Program-made: the position numbers and the translations under genes
In this document: one piece after another, positions 1 through 6,526 of the stretch
Layout of the letters: each line of letters opens with the position of its first letter
Numbering within the stretch: the first letter of the stretch is position 1
Notes under the pieces: model-generated
Seen by the model: the letters and a program-made list of their open reading frames with translations, nothing else
Database searches by the model: none
Told to the model about the DNA's origin: nothing
Source: Phascolarctobacterium succinatutens CAG:287
Lineage (GTDB): Bacteria > Bacillota > Negativicutes > Acidaminococcales > Acidaminococcaceae
Length of the DNA stretch: 14,610 nt
Direction of reading: 5' to 3'
Assembly: GCF_000434895.1 (NCBI RefSeq)
Contig: NZ_FR892788.1
Coordinates: 56,198-70,807 of the forward strand

Positions 1-174
1 CGGGTTCAGTTCTTCAGCAGGACCTTCGAAGCACATTTTGCTGATGGAATAGCCAAGAGCGTCATCAGCCTCTTCAAAAATCTGTTTTACAACAGGATAT
101 TCATCATAAAAAGCTTTGCACATGCCAACGGTCTGAGAACCTTGGCCAGGGAATACGAATGCGATTTTACTCAT
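1..174 (-). CDS. fabD: Malonyl-CoA:ACP transacylase FabD, 5' part only (cut by the left window edge)
   Basis: Only the first 58 codons are present; the gene continues off the left edge. The product moves the malonyl group from CoA to acyl carrier protein, giving the extender unit for fatty acid synthesis in the cytoplasm. The N-terminus has the family signature FPGQGSQ at residues 8-14 (oxyanion-hole region). The catalytic GHSxG serine would lie beyond the window. The ATG at 174 is preceded by GAGGTAA in the 64-bp gap after fabH. It is the fourth gene of the fapR-plsX-fabH-fabD cluster on this strand, so it is probably under FapR control. Identity is clear from the N-terminal motif and the neighbours, though most of the protein cannot be inspected. 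Confidence 0.9.
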   Translation of the reverse strand, partial: MSKIAFVFPGQGSQTVGMCKAFYDEYPVVKQIFEEADDALGYSISKMCFEGPAEELNP

Positions 175-238
175 CGTGTAAATTACCTCACTTTCGATAA
201 AAATCAAATACTATTAAGACAAACGAAAAATGTTTGGA

Positions 239-1228
239 TTATTTACTCCACTTGAGGACAATAGCTGCCCAGGTCAAACCTGCGCCAAAGCCATCAAGAA
301 TAATGTTGTCGCCTTTTTTCAGGGCGCCAGCCTTTTGAGCCTCGCACAGAGCGATAGGAATAGATGCGGCAGAGGTATTAGCGTATTTGTCTACGTTTAC
401 CCAAACCTTATCCATCGGCATCTTCAGACGCTTAGCAGCGGAAGTGATGATACGGTAGTTAGCCTGATGCGGGAACAGCATATCCAGCTCTTCCGGCTTC
501 ATATTCGCCTTAGCCAGAGCACGCTTTGCAGTCTTGCCCATAATCTGAATAGCGAATTTGAAAACCTCCTGACCGTTCATATGAATGGTGTGGTCTTTGG
601 CAGCAACGGTTTCTTCGCTTGCCGGATTACGGCTGCCGCCTGCCGGTTGCAGCAGGAACTTGCCGCCGTTGCCGTCAGCACCCATATCAATGCCCAGTAC
701 ACCGTAGCCTTCTTCAACCTCGCCAACTACAGCAGCACCGGCGCCATCACCGAAGAGAACGCAGGTGTTACGATCGGTCCAGTTCATAATACGGCTCAAA
801 GTTTCCGCACCGATAATCAGAATCTTGTTATACAGACCGCTCTTAACCATCTGGCTTGCTACAGCAAGGCTGTAAACAAAACCGCTGCAGCCTGCAGCCA
901 GGTCAAACGCAGCTGCGTTTTTAGCACCCAGACGAGCCTGTACCAGGCAGGCGGTAGACGGGAAAATATAGTCGGAGGAAGCAGTGCCTACAATAACTAG
1001 GTCCAGCTCTTCCGGAGCAACGCCAGCGTCCTTCAGTGCTTCTACAGCAGCATTGTACGCCAGATCAGAGGTTGCTTCTTCCGAAGCAGCGATGTGACGC
1101 TGCTTGATGCCGGTGCGCTCAGTAATCCATTCATCACTGGTCTCAACGATTTTCTCCATGTCTGTATTAGTGATAATCTTCTCAGGAACATAATGTCCTA
1201 AACCTAAAATACCAACAGCTCTTGTCAT
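239..1228 (-). CDS. fabH: Beta-ketoacyl-ACP synthase III (FabH)
   Basis: Condenses acetyl-CoA (or a branched primer) with malonyl-ACP to start type II fatty acid synthesis. At 329 residues it has the usual family length. The catalytic triad is complete: Cys114 in AAGCSGF, His254 in PHQANYRI and Asn284 in NTSAAS. The TCVLFGDGAGA motif lies at about 155-165, and the C-terminus has the family's GFGAGLTWA. The start is 4 bp after the plsX stop. Its GAGG ribosome site lies inside the last codons of plsX, which suggests translational coupling. A 64-bp gap with no visible terminator leads to fabD, so the genes are probably co-transcribed. No missing residues or frameshifts were seen. Confidence 0.97.
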   Translation of the reverse strand: MTRAVGILGLGHYVPEKIITNTDMEKIVETSDEWITERTGIKQRHIAASEEATSDLAYNAAVEALKDAGVAPEELDLVIVGTASSDYIFPSTACLVQARLGAKNAAAFDLAAGCSGFVYSLAVASQMVKSGLYNKILIIGAETLSRIMNWTDRNTCVLFGDGAGAAVVGEVEEGYGVLGIDMGADGNGGKFLLQPAGGSRNPASEETVAAKDHTIHMNGQEVFKFAIQIMGKTAKRALAKANMKPEELDMLFPHQANYRIITSAAKRLKMPMDKVWVNVDKYANTSAASIPIALCEAQKAGALKKGDNIILDGFGAGLTWAAIVLKWSK

Positions 1229-1232
1229 TTAT

Positions 1233-2246
1233 CTAATTCCTCATTTCTTTTGATTCCGCAATCTTATCTTTGATGATACTTACAACATCCTGCTCTGCAA
1301 AGTCCATAGCTACATGAATAGCATTGGTAATTGCCTTGGCCTTGGAGCTGCCGTGGCAGATAATAAACGGTGCGCGGATACCTAACAGCAGGGCACCGCC
1401 GTATTCAGCAGGGTCAAGACGTTTCTTCAGGCCCTTCAGTGCAGGCTTGATTAAAAGTCCGCCCAGCTTTGCCAGAATGCCGCCGTTCATAATTGCTTCC
1501 TTGATCAGCGTCATAATAGCCTTCGCCAGACCTTCACCGAACTTCAGCACGACATTGCCGACGAAGCCGTCGCAGACAACTACATCTACCGTACCTTTGT
1601 TGATGTCACGACCTTCAACATTGCCGATAAAGTTTATCGTCCAAGTATCCTTTAAAAGCGGGTAGGTTGCCAATGCTTGCTCGTTACCCTTAGTTTCTTC
1701 TTCACCGATGTTCAAAAGTCCTACCTTCGGCTGAGAAATTTTTAAAATTTTTTCTGCGTACACCGTACCCATGATAGCACTCTGTACCATATGCTCAGGC
1801 TTGGCGTCAACCTTAGCGCCACTGTCAAGCACTACAGTAGTACCCTTCAGGCTGGGAATCGGCGTTGCAATAGCAGGTCGTTCCACGCCCCTGATGCGGC
1901 CTACGCAAAAAAGCGCTGAAGCGACAGCAGCACCAGTGCTGCCAGAGGAAACAAGGGCATCACATTCCTTGTTTCTCAGCAATCCTGCCGCAACTACGAT
2001 AGAAGCGTCCTTTTTGGACTTAACCGCAATCGCAGGATGCTCGTCCATCGCAATTACCTCGCTGGCATGATGAATAGTAATCTTCGGATTTTTATCCGCA
2101 CCGTATTTTACCAGCAGCTCACGGATTATTTTTTCATCGCCAACCAAAACAGTTTCGCAGCCATACTCTTTAACAGCGTTGACTGCACCTAAAACAAGCT
2201 CTTTGGGACCATAATCGGTACCCATAACATCTACGGCGATTTTCAT
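1233..2246 (-). CDS. plsX: Phosphate acyltransferase PlsX
   Basis: Makes acyl-phosphate from acyl-ACP and phosphate, the acyl donor for PlsY in phosphatidic acid synthesis; a peripheral membrane enzyme in the characterised members. The 337-residue length is typical. Family signatures are visible: the N-terminal MKIAVDVMGTDYGP (the more common form is DAMGGDxAP, so the central glycine is replaced by Thr), SGSTGA at 101-106, GEEETKGNE at 181-189, EGRDI at 211-215 and DGFVGNVVLK at 226-235. The start codon overlaps the fapR stop by four bases (ATGA), and AGGAAG in the fapR tail serves as ribosome site, so the two genes are tightly coupled. fabH follows after 4 bp. Confidence 0.96.
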   Translation of the reverse strand: MKIAVDVMGTDYGPKELVLGAVNAVKEYGCETVLVGDEKIIRELLVKYGADKNPKITIHHASEVIAMDEHPAIAVKSKKDASIVVAAGLLRNKECDALVSSGSTGAAVASALFCVGRIRGVERPAIATPIPSLKGTTVVLDSGAKVDAKPEHMVQSAIMGTVYAEKILKISQPKVGLLNIGEEETKGNEQALATYPLLKDTWTINFIGNVEGRDINKGTVDVVVCDGFVGNVVLKFGEGLAKAIMTLIKEAIMNGGILAKLGGLLIKPALKGLKKRLDPAEYGGALLLGIRAPFIICHGSSKAKAITNAIHVAMDFAEQDVVSIIKDKIAESKEMRN

Positions 2247-2830
2247 GCTTCCTGCTCCCCCTCATGCTTAGTTCTGTTATCCAAAGAAACAATAATGAAC
2301 TTAGCGCGAAAAACCTCTTCGTTATTGTTTTTCACGGAAACAAAAATATAATATTTATCCATGCGGCGGTGTGTAACTACTGCACGGGCTACAAGCACAG
2401 CACCTGCATTGACAGGCAGCTTATACTTGACATTGCCTACAGCAGTCAGCGCATATTCCGCATCTACAACTGCCAAAGCCAACGTATTGGCCATGGCAAA
2501 CATATAATAACCGCGGGCAATCCCGGTACGCTCAAGCACCATATCAGGTGTAATCTTCAGCGTGGAAATACCGATTTTGTTCAGCTCCAGATCCAGCAGC
2601 TCGCCCACGATATCCTTTTTATCAATGGCACGCAGCTTGGTCTGAGCTTCTTCGGCCATAGTACGAGTTCTGGCACGCAGCTCAGGAATTCCCAGAGCAA
2701 CACGGTCCAGACGTATAGTCTGTACGCTGACATCCAGCATCTTTGCCAATTGCTCATCAGTGCTGAAGGGATTATCCTTAAGCAGCTTCTTCAAGCTTCT
2801 GTGACGTATTAATTTTTTAGAAGAAGTCAT
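2243..2830 (-). CDS. fapR: Transcription factor FapR (fatty acid and phospholipid biosynthesis repressor)
   Basis: FapR represses lipid-synthesis genes and releases DNA when malonyl-CoA binds. At 195 residues it matches the usual length. An N-terminal helix-turn-helix spans about 23-45 (STDEQLAKMLDVSVQTIRLD). A linker helix follows, then a hotdog-fold ligand domain at about 75-185. ARGYYMFAMANTLA contains Arg106, Gly107 and Asn115. From memory of the B. subtilis protein, these are the numbers of its malonyl-CoA-binding residues; this was not looked up. The ATG is preceded by AGGTGAT. A FapR-box-like sequence lies 16-33 bp upstream, just downstream of a strong promoter, so autoregulation is likely. 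It heads the operon with plsX, fabH and fabD. Confidence 0.96.
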   Translation of the reverse strand: MTSSKKLIRHRSLKKLLKDNPFSTDEQLAKMLDVSVQTIRLDRVALGIPELRARTRTMAEEAQTKLRAIDKKDIVGELLDLELNKIGISTLKITPDMVLERTGIARGYYMFAMANTLALAVVDAEYALTAVGNVKYKLPVNAGAVLVARAVVTHRRMDKYYIFVSVKNNNEEVFRAKFIIVSLDNRTKHEGEQEA

Positions 2831-2845
2831 TCCATCACCTGCTTT

Positions 2846-2863
2846 TTAGTACCAGCTCATAAT
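2846..2863 (-). promoter_or_regulatory. Putative FapR operator
   Basis: On the minus strand this reads ATTATGAGCTGGTACTAA. The GGTACTAA half matches the core of the known FapR box (TTAGTACC in the other orientation); the other half-site is degenerate. It starts about 10 bp past the -10 hexamer, near the expected transcription start, where bound repressor would block the promoter. The assignment rests on remembered consensus plus position in front of fapR itself. Confidence 0.75.
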
Positions 2864-2873
2864 ATCTGTTTTT

Positions 2874-2902
2874 ATTATAAAAGCATGGCACGTTTTTGGC
2901 AA
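2874..2902 (-). promoter_or_regulatory. Sigma-70-type promoter of the fapR-plsX-fabH-fabD operon
   Basis: TTGCCA (2897-2902), a 17-bp spacer, then a perfect TATAAT (2874-2879), read on the minus strand. Start of transcription is expected near 2867, about 36 bp before the fapR ATG, so the FapR box would lie in the first transcribed bases. Confidence 0.8.
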
Positions 2903-3002
2903 GGGGTTTTTAGCAAAAAAATTGTAACATCTCTTATATTTCAGCGATTTTTTTAATTACACAATTAAGTGCTGCTTAAACGATAAGCTTCAGTATATCA
3001 TG

Positions 3003-3032
3003 TAAAAAGCCTCCGGAATTACTTCCGAAGGC
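3003..3032 (-). terminator. Rho-independent terminator after rpmF
   Basis: On the minus strand GCCTTCGGAA pairs with TTCCGGAGGC (3009-3018 with 3023-3032, one G-U pair) around a 4-base loop, followed by TTTTT. It lies 19 bp beyond the rpmF stop and separates DUF177-rpmF from the fapR operon. The rest of the 220-bp gap down to fapR holds only the fapR promoter and operator. Confidence 0.9.
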
Positions 3033-3050
3033 CTTATCAACAGCTTAAAA

Positions 3051-3230
3051 TTATTCAGCTTTAGCAATGACTTGTTTGCCATTGTAGTAACCGCATTCAG
3101 GGCAAACGCGATGCGGCATTTTCATTTCATGACATTGCGGGCATTCAACCATGCCAGGAACGCTCAGTTTCCAGTTAGCACGACGTCTGTCACGACGGGC
3201 TTTGGACATTTTTCTCTTAGGTACTGCCAT
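3051..3230 (-). CDS. rpmF: 50S ribosomal protein L32 (zinc-ribbon form)
   Basis: A 59-residue protein of the large ribosomal subunit. The N-terminus MAVPKRKMSKARRDRRRA is the L32 hallmark. Two CxxC pairs (Cys30/Cys33 and Cys43/Cys46) make it the zinc-binding version; some bacteria also have a cysteine-free copy, and none is seen here. The start is supported by AGGAGGT about 10 bases upstream. It follows the DUF177 gene after 35 bp, an arrangement conserved across many bacteria (ylbN-rpmF in Bacillus), and is followed at once by a strong terminator. It probably shares the DUF177 promoter, as no promoter of its own is visible. Confidence 0.97.
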   Translation of the reverse strand: MAVPKRKMSKARRDRRRANWKLSVPGMVECPQCHEMKMPHRVCPECGYYNGKQVIAKAE

Positions 3231-3265
3231 TTCTCAATACACCTCCTCAGTGCTATGAAGTGAAT

Positions 3266-3769
3266 TTAATTTTTGATGAATTGCTTCAATGCCGCCAGCC
3301 TCGGATCTACAGTGAACCTGTCGCATCCGCAGTCACCATCATTAAGATCAGCGCCACAAACGGGACAAAGTCCCCGGCAGTCTGGCTTACACAGAGCCTG
3401 CATGGGCTCTGCAAGCAGCAGCCCTTCACGAAGCGGTTCCGTTATATCAATAACGTCCGAATCGTAGACAAAAGCATCATTTTCAATATGTTCAGCACTT
3501 GCCGGATAAAACTTCTCGACAACCTCTGCCCTGGTTTTACCTGTAAAATCCTTCAGACAACGGCTGCAGGTACGTCGTACCTTAGCAGTCATTACAGCCT
3601 GCAGTAATAATACATCACCAGCGTTGCTCATTGTGCCTTCTAAATTTACTGTGCCGTCAACAGCAAGCTCTTCAGCTGCAATTTCCAGCTCAGCAGGCGA
3701 AAGCTCATAAGCAAGAGTTTTTTCACCGACTAGTCTTTTCTTGATTTCTGCGACATTTATTTTAATCAT
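3266..3769 (-). CDS. DUF177 / YceD family metal-binding protein
   Basis: A 167-residue member of the DUF177 (YceD, Bacillus YlbN) family, nearly always encoded just before rpmF. In plants and bacteria the family has been linked to 23S rRNA accumulation and ribosome assembly; the exact reaction is unsettled. Cysteines are in the family pattern: CSRC at 68-71, then Cys127, Cys131, Cys135 and Cys138 (CPVCGADL) and CGC at 147-149, probably binding metal. The C-terminal DPRLAAL at 155-161 is also typical. The ATG at 3769 has only a modest GGTGA ribosome site, but a perfect-consensus promoter lies 19-47 bp upstream. Co-transcription with rpmF is very likely. Confidence 0.93.
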   Translation of the reverse strand: MIKINVAEIKKRLVGEKTLAYELSPAELEIAAEELAVDGTVNLEGTMSNAGDVLLLQAVMTAKVRRTCSRCLKDFTGKTRAEVVEKFYPASAEHIENDAFVYDSDVIDITEPLREGLLLAEPMQALCKPDCRGLCPVCGADLNDGDCGCDRFTVDPRLAALKQFIKN

Positions 3770-3787
3770 ATTTCACCAATCGTTACA

Positions 3788-3816
3788 ATTATAGCGGTAT
3801 TACCGCTCTTTGTCAA
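3788..3816 (-). promoter_or_regulatory. Perfect-consensus sigma-70 promoter of DUF177-rpmF
   Basis: On the minus strand: TTGACA (3811-3816), exactly 17 bp, TATAAT (3788-3793), with no mismatch in either hexamer. The spacer contains a 15-bp perfect dyad (listed separately). Predicted start of transcription is near 3781, giving a leader of about 12 bases before the ATG. Confidence 0.9.
3793..3807. promoter_or_regulatory. 15-bp perfect dyad inside the DUF177-rpmF promoter spacer (possible operator)
   Basis: AGCGGTA-T-TACCGCT is a perfect inverted repeat with 7-base arms and a 1-base centre, almost filling the region between -35 and -10. A bound dimer here would exclude RNA polymerase. It is upstream of the transcription start, so it is not a leader hairpin for this promoter, and it has no T-run for a terminator. 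The cognate factor is not recognised. Confidence 0.5.
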
Positions 3817-3835
3817 GTAAAAATGCTTTGTACGG

Positions 3836-3854
3836 ATAAAAACTGTTATCAGTT
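3836..3854 (-). terminator. Weak candidate terminator after ackA
   Basis: On the minus strand AACTG-ATAA-CAGTT followed by TTTAT, 22 bp past the ackA stop. The stem is only five pairs and A/T-rich, so read-through into DUF177-rpmF is possible. Confidence 0.3.
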
Positions 3855-3875
3855 ACTATAACCTCATGCAAATGG

Positions 3876-5084
3876 CTACAGCTTGATGATTCTGCGACAG
3901 ATATTATAGGTATCGCGGGCAATAACCAGCTCCTCGTTTGTCGGGATGACGAAAATCTTTACACGCGCACGACGCACGCTGATTTCGCGCTCCTTGCCGC
4001 GCACCTGGTTCAGTTCCGGATCAACGCGCGTTCCCAGATATTCCAGGCCATTGCAGATTTTGTCGCGCATAAAGGGAGAATTTTCTCCCAGGCCTGCAGT
4101 AAAGACAATCGCATCTACGCCGCCCATTGCTGCTACATAACCGCCGATATATTTTTTTACCTTGTAGGCAAAAACATCTATCGCCAGCTGGCTGCGGTCA
4201 TCACCACGGTTAGCAGCACTTTCCAGGTCACGGAAGTCGCTGGACAGACCGCTGATGCCCAGAATACCACTGCGGCGGTTCAGATAATCATCTATCTGCT
4301 GCGCATTCATATTTTCCTTTTCCATCAGGAAGGGAATAATCGCCGGGTCAATCTCGCCGCTGCGGGTGCCCATAATCAGGCCTTCAAGCGGTGTGTAGCC
4401 CATGCTTGTATCAATGGATTTGCCGTATTTAATTGCTGCAATGCTGGCACCATTGCCAAGGTGGCAGGTAATAATACGCAAATCATTCATATGCTCGTGC
4501 ATCAGCTCTGCAGCACGTAGCGCCACATATTTGTGCGAAGTGCCATGGAAGCCGTAACGGCGCACGCCATATTTGACATACATTTCATAGGGCAGGCCGT
4601 AAAGATAGGCAACCTTAGGCATTGTCTGATGAAAGGCTGTATCAAACACAGCAACCTGCGGTGTTCCGCGCATAATCTCCATGCAAGCGTTAATGCCGTA
4701 CAGGTTAGGCGGATTATGCAGAGGTGCAATTTCACAGCAAGCCTCAATACCGTGCAACACATCACTGGTAATCAGCACGCTGTCAGTAAAGCGCTCACCG
4801 CCATGCACAACACGATGGCCTACAGCATCAATCTCGGACATATCCTTGATAACGCCATATTCCTTGCTCGTCAGCGCTTTAATCGCCAAACGGATACCAA
4901 CCTTATGGTCAGGAATTTCCTCTTTTATATCAATTGTGTATTTGCCTGCTGGCGTATGCTTTAGTGTGGAGCCTTCCATACCGATGCGTTCAATCAGGCC
5001 TTTGGCCATGACATGCTCGCCTTCCATGTTTATCAGTTGATACTTGATGGAGGAGCTGCCACAATTTACTACGAAAACAATCAC
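3876..5084 (-). CDS. ackA: Acetate kinase (start corrected to GTG at 5084)
   Basis: Interconverts acetyl-phosphate + ADP and acetate + ATP, the ATP-yielding last step of acetate fermentation. With the GTG start it has 402 residues, the normal length. Motifs in order: NCGSSSIKYQL (Asn7, as in the Methanosarcina enzyme), VVHGGERF, GFHGTSHKY, CHLGNGAS, DTSMGYTPLEG, MGTRSGEIDP, FTAGLGENS. The start was chosen because GGGAGG lies 6 bases before the GTG and the product then begins MIVFVVNCGSSS, as family members do. An upstream in-frame ATG at 5108 adds eight unlikely residues and has no clear ribosome site. No pta gene is adjacent. The gene is divergent from tmcAL, with a 15-bp dyad in the shared gap. 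Confidence 0.97.
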   Translation of the reverse strand: MIVFVVNCGSSSIKYQLINMEGEHVMAKGLIERIGMEGSTLKHTPAGKYTIDIKEEIPDHKVGIRLAIKALTSKEYGVIKDMSEIDAVGHRVVHGGERFTDSVLITSDVLHGIEACCEIAPLHNPPNLYGINACMEIMRGTPQVAVFDTAFHQTMPKVAYLYGLPYEMYVKYGVRRYGFHGTSHKYVALRAAELMHEHMNDLRIITCHLGNGASIAAIKYGKSIDTSMGYTPLEGLIMGTRSGEIDPAIIPFLMEKENMNAQQIDDYLNRRSGILGISGLSSDFRDLESAANRGDDRSQLAIDVFAYKVKKYIGGYVAAMGGVDAIVFTAGLGENSPFMRDKICNGLEYLGTRVDPELNQVRGKEREISVRRARVKIFVIPTNEELVIARDTYNICRRIIKL

Positions 5085-5090
5085 AATAAA

Positions 5091-5096
5091 CCTCCC
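5091..5096 (-). promoter_or_regulatory. Ribosome binding site that fixes the ackA GTG start
   Basis: GGGAGG on the minus strand, 6 bases before GTG at 5084. It would lie inside the coding region if the ATG at 5108 were used. Confidence 0.85.
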
Positions 5097-5133
5097 GGTC
5101 AACGCCAAATTTAATTCTAGTCATAAATACCAA

Positions 5134-5148
5134 TATACTATTAGTATA
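5134..5148. promoter_or_regulatory. 15-bp perfect dyad upstream of ackA (possible operator)
   Basis: TATACTA-T-TAGTATA is a perfect 7-1-7 inverted repeat, 50 bp upstream of the ackA GTG. It overlaps the best -10-like sequence for ackA (TATACT on the minus strand), for which the -35 match is poor. It is A/T-rich, so chance is a real possibility. Confidence 0.35.
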
Positions 5149-5197
5149 CACTATTCGTAGCTAATTGAACAGAAATATTTTCTCAATTCCCAGCCTA

Positions 5198-5206
5198 TGT
5201 TATAAT
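5198..5206 (+). promoter_or_regulatory. Extended -10 promoter of tmcAL
   Basis: TGTTATAAT: a perfect TATAAT (5201-5206) with the upstream TGn of an extended -10 promoter. No good -35 is seen at 16-18 bp. The predicted leader is about 30 bases. Confidence 0.6.
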
Positions 5207-5243
5207 AATATTCATAGAGATAAGATATTGCGAGGTAAAAATT

Positions 5244-6422
5244 ATGCAGGCTACAGGCATCATTGCCGAATATAATCCCTTTCATAACGGTCATCTTTAT
5301 CATATACAGGAAACGAAGCGTTTGACGCAGCAGCCAGTCATCGTCGTAATGAGTGGCAGCTTTATGCAACGCGGCGAGCCTGCCATTTTAAGCAAATGGC
5401 AGCGCGCCGCCTTTGCTGTACAGGGCGGTGCTGATCTGGTGCTGGAGCTTGGCTGCGCCTTTACGCTGCGCAGTGCCGAATTCTTTGCCAGAGGCGCTGT
5501 AGAGCTTCTGGCAGCCACTGGCTGCGTCAACACGCTTGCCTGCGGTACAGAACACCCGCAAAGTGATTTCGTGGCCGCAGCACGCCTTGCCTGCAGCGCT
5601 GAAGCGCAGGCAAGGCTGCGTGAGCTGCTGCAAAGCGGCAGCAGCTATGCGCAGGCCTGGGAAAAAATTTTAGGCGCACACACAGCCTTCCGCTCTCCCA
5701 ACGACATTTTGGCGCTGGAATATAGCAAGGCGCTGCTGCAGACTGCTGCAAGCATTAAACCACTTTACCTGCAGCGTACAGACGAAGGCTATAACTCCAC
5801 CGCCATCAGCAGCAATATAGCCAGCGCCAGCGCCATCCGCCAGGCTTTGGCGCTCGGCAACGGCAGCTGGCAGCAGGCCACGCCTGCCTACACACATGCA
5901 GCACTTACACGGGGCGGCTACGACGCGCAGCTTTTATGGCAGCTGCTGAAATACCGCCTGCGGCTGCTTACGCCGCCGCAGCTGGCCGAGCGCTGCGAGG
6001 CCAGTGAAGGCCTGGAGAACCTGCTCAGCAGGGCCGCTGACTGCGCAAGCCTGCAGTCAGCACTCGCTGCCTGCATCAGCAAGCGCTACACAGCCAGCCG
6101 CATCCGCCGACTGCTGCTGCAAATACTGCTGGACCAGTCCAAAGCAGTATGGCAGCAGCAGGAGCCTGCCTACCTGCGCTTGCTGGCCTTCAACGATACA
6201 GGCCGTCAGCTGCTGCATCAGATGAAGACAAGCACCAGCCTGCCACTCATCACCAAGCTAGGTCAAAACGCCTTAAACAATGATAACGCCGCCTACCAAA
6301 CGCATTTAGCATTGGAAATAGCTGCTACCGACACATGGTCACTGCTGCAGCATGACACCGCACTTAACCGCAGCGGCAACGATTTTTACCAATCACCCAT
6401 CTACGTCCGCAGCCAAAGCTAA
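5244..6422 (+). CDS. tmcAL: tRNA(Met) cytidine acetate ligase (TmcAL/YlbM family)
   Basis: TmcAL uses acetate and ATP to make N4-acetylcytidine at the wobble base (C34) of elongator tRNA-Met. Evidence: a 392-residue protein beginning with a nucleotidyltransferase-type site, GIIAEYNPFHNGH (HxGH at 14-17), then VMSGSFMQRGEPA at 35-47, the SPNDILALEYSKAL segment, and a SASAIRQAL motif. The ATG follows GAGGT by 7 bases. It is on the plus strand, opposite to its usual partners (rsmD-coaD and DUF177-rpmF), so this locus seems locally inverted compared with Bacillus, where ylbM and ylbN run together. The gene is visibly more G+C-rich, with many CTG, CAG and GCC codons, than ackA or thrS, and the product is rich in Ala, Gln and Leu. 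Confidence 0.93.
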   Translation: MQATGIIAEYNPFHNGHLYHIQETKRLTQQPVIVVMSGSFMQRGEPAILSKWQRAAFAVQGGADLVLELGCAFTLRSAEFFARGAVELLAATGCVNTLACGTEHPQSDFVAAARLACSAEAQARLRELLQSGSSYAQAWEKILGAHTAFRSPNDILALEYSKALLQTAASIKPLYLQRTDEGYNSTAISSNIASASAIRQALALGNGSWQQATPAYTHAALTRGGYDAQLLWQLLKYRLRLLTPPQLAERCEASEGLENLLSRAADCASLQSALAACISKRYTASRIRRLLLQILLDQSKAVWQQQEPAYLRLLAFNDTGRQLLHQMKTSTSLPLITKLGQNALNNDNAAYQTHLALEIAATDTWSLLQHDTALNRSGNDFYQSPIYVRSQS

Positions 6423-6461
6423 ATATCGCTGTCAAACAACTAAAATACTGCTTAAACAACA

Positions 6462-6510
6462 AAAAGCTGTAACGTCAGCATCACACATATGATGCCTCGT
6501 TACAGCTTTT
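6462..6510. terminator. Bidirectional terminator between tmcAL and the rsmD-coaD-coiled-coil cluster
   Basis: AAAAGCTGTAACG (6462-6474) pairs perfectly with CGTTACAGCTTTT (6498-6510). Inside is a second 6-bp stem, GCATCA/TGATGC. A-run and T-run flank the stem, so it can end transcripts from both converging sides. Confidence 0.85.
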
Positions 6511-6526
6511 ATAATGCACTTGTTTC

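Noticed and set aside
230..1000. Open frame of 256 codons on the plus strand opposite fabH
   Set aside because: Shadow of fabH: no ribosome site, no family resemblance, and fabH on the other strand has its complete catalytic triad.
6462..6510. Small RNA or attachment site suggested by the long bipartite stem
   Set aside because: Its place between two convergent transcription units and the flanking A- and T-runs are fully explained by a bidirectional terminator.
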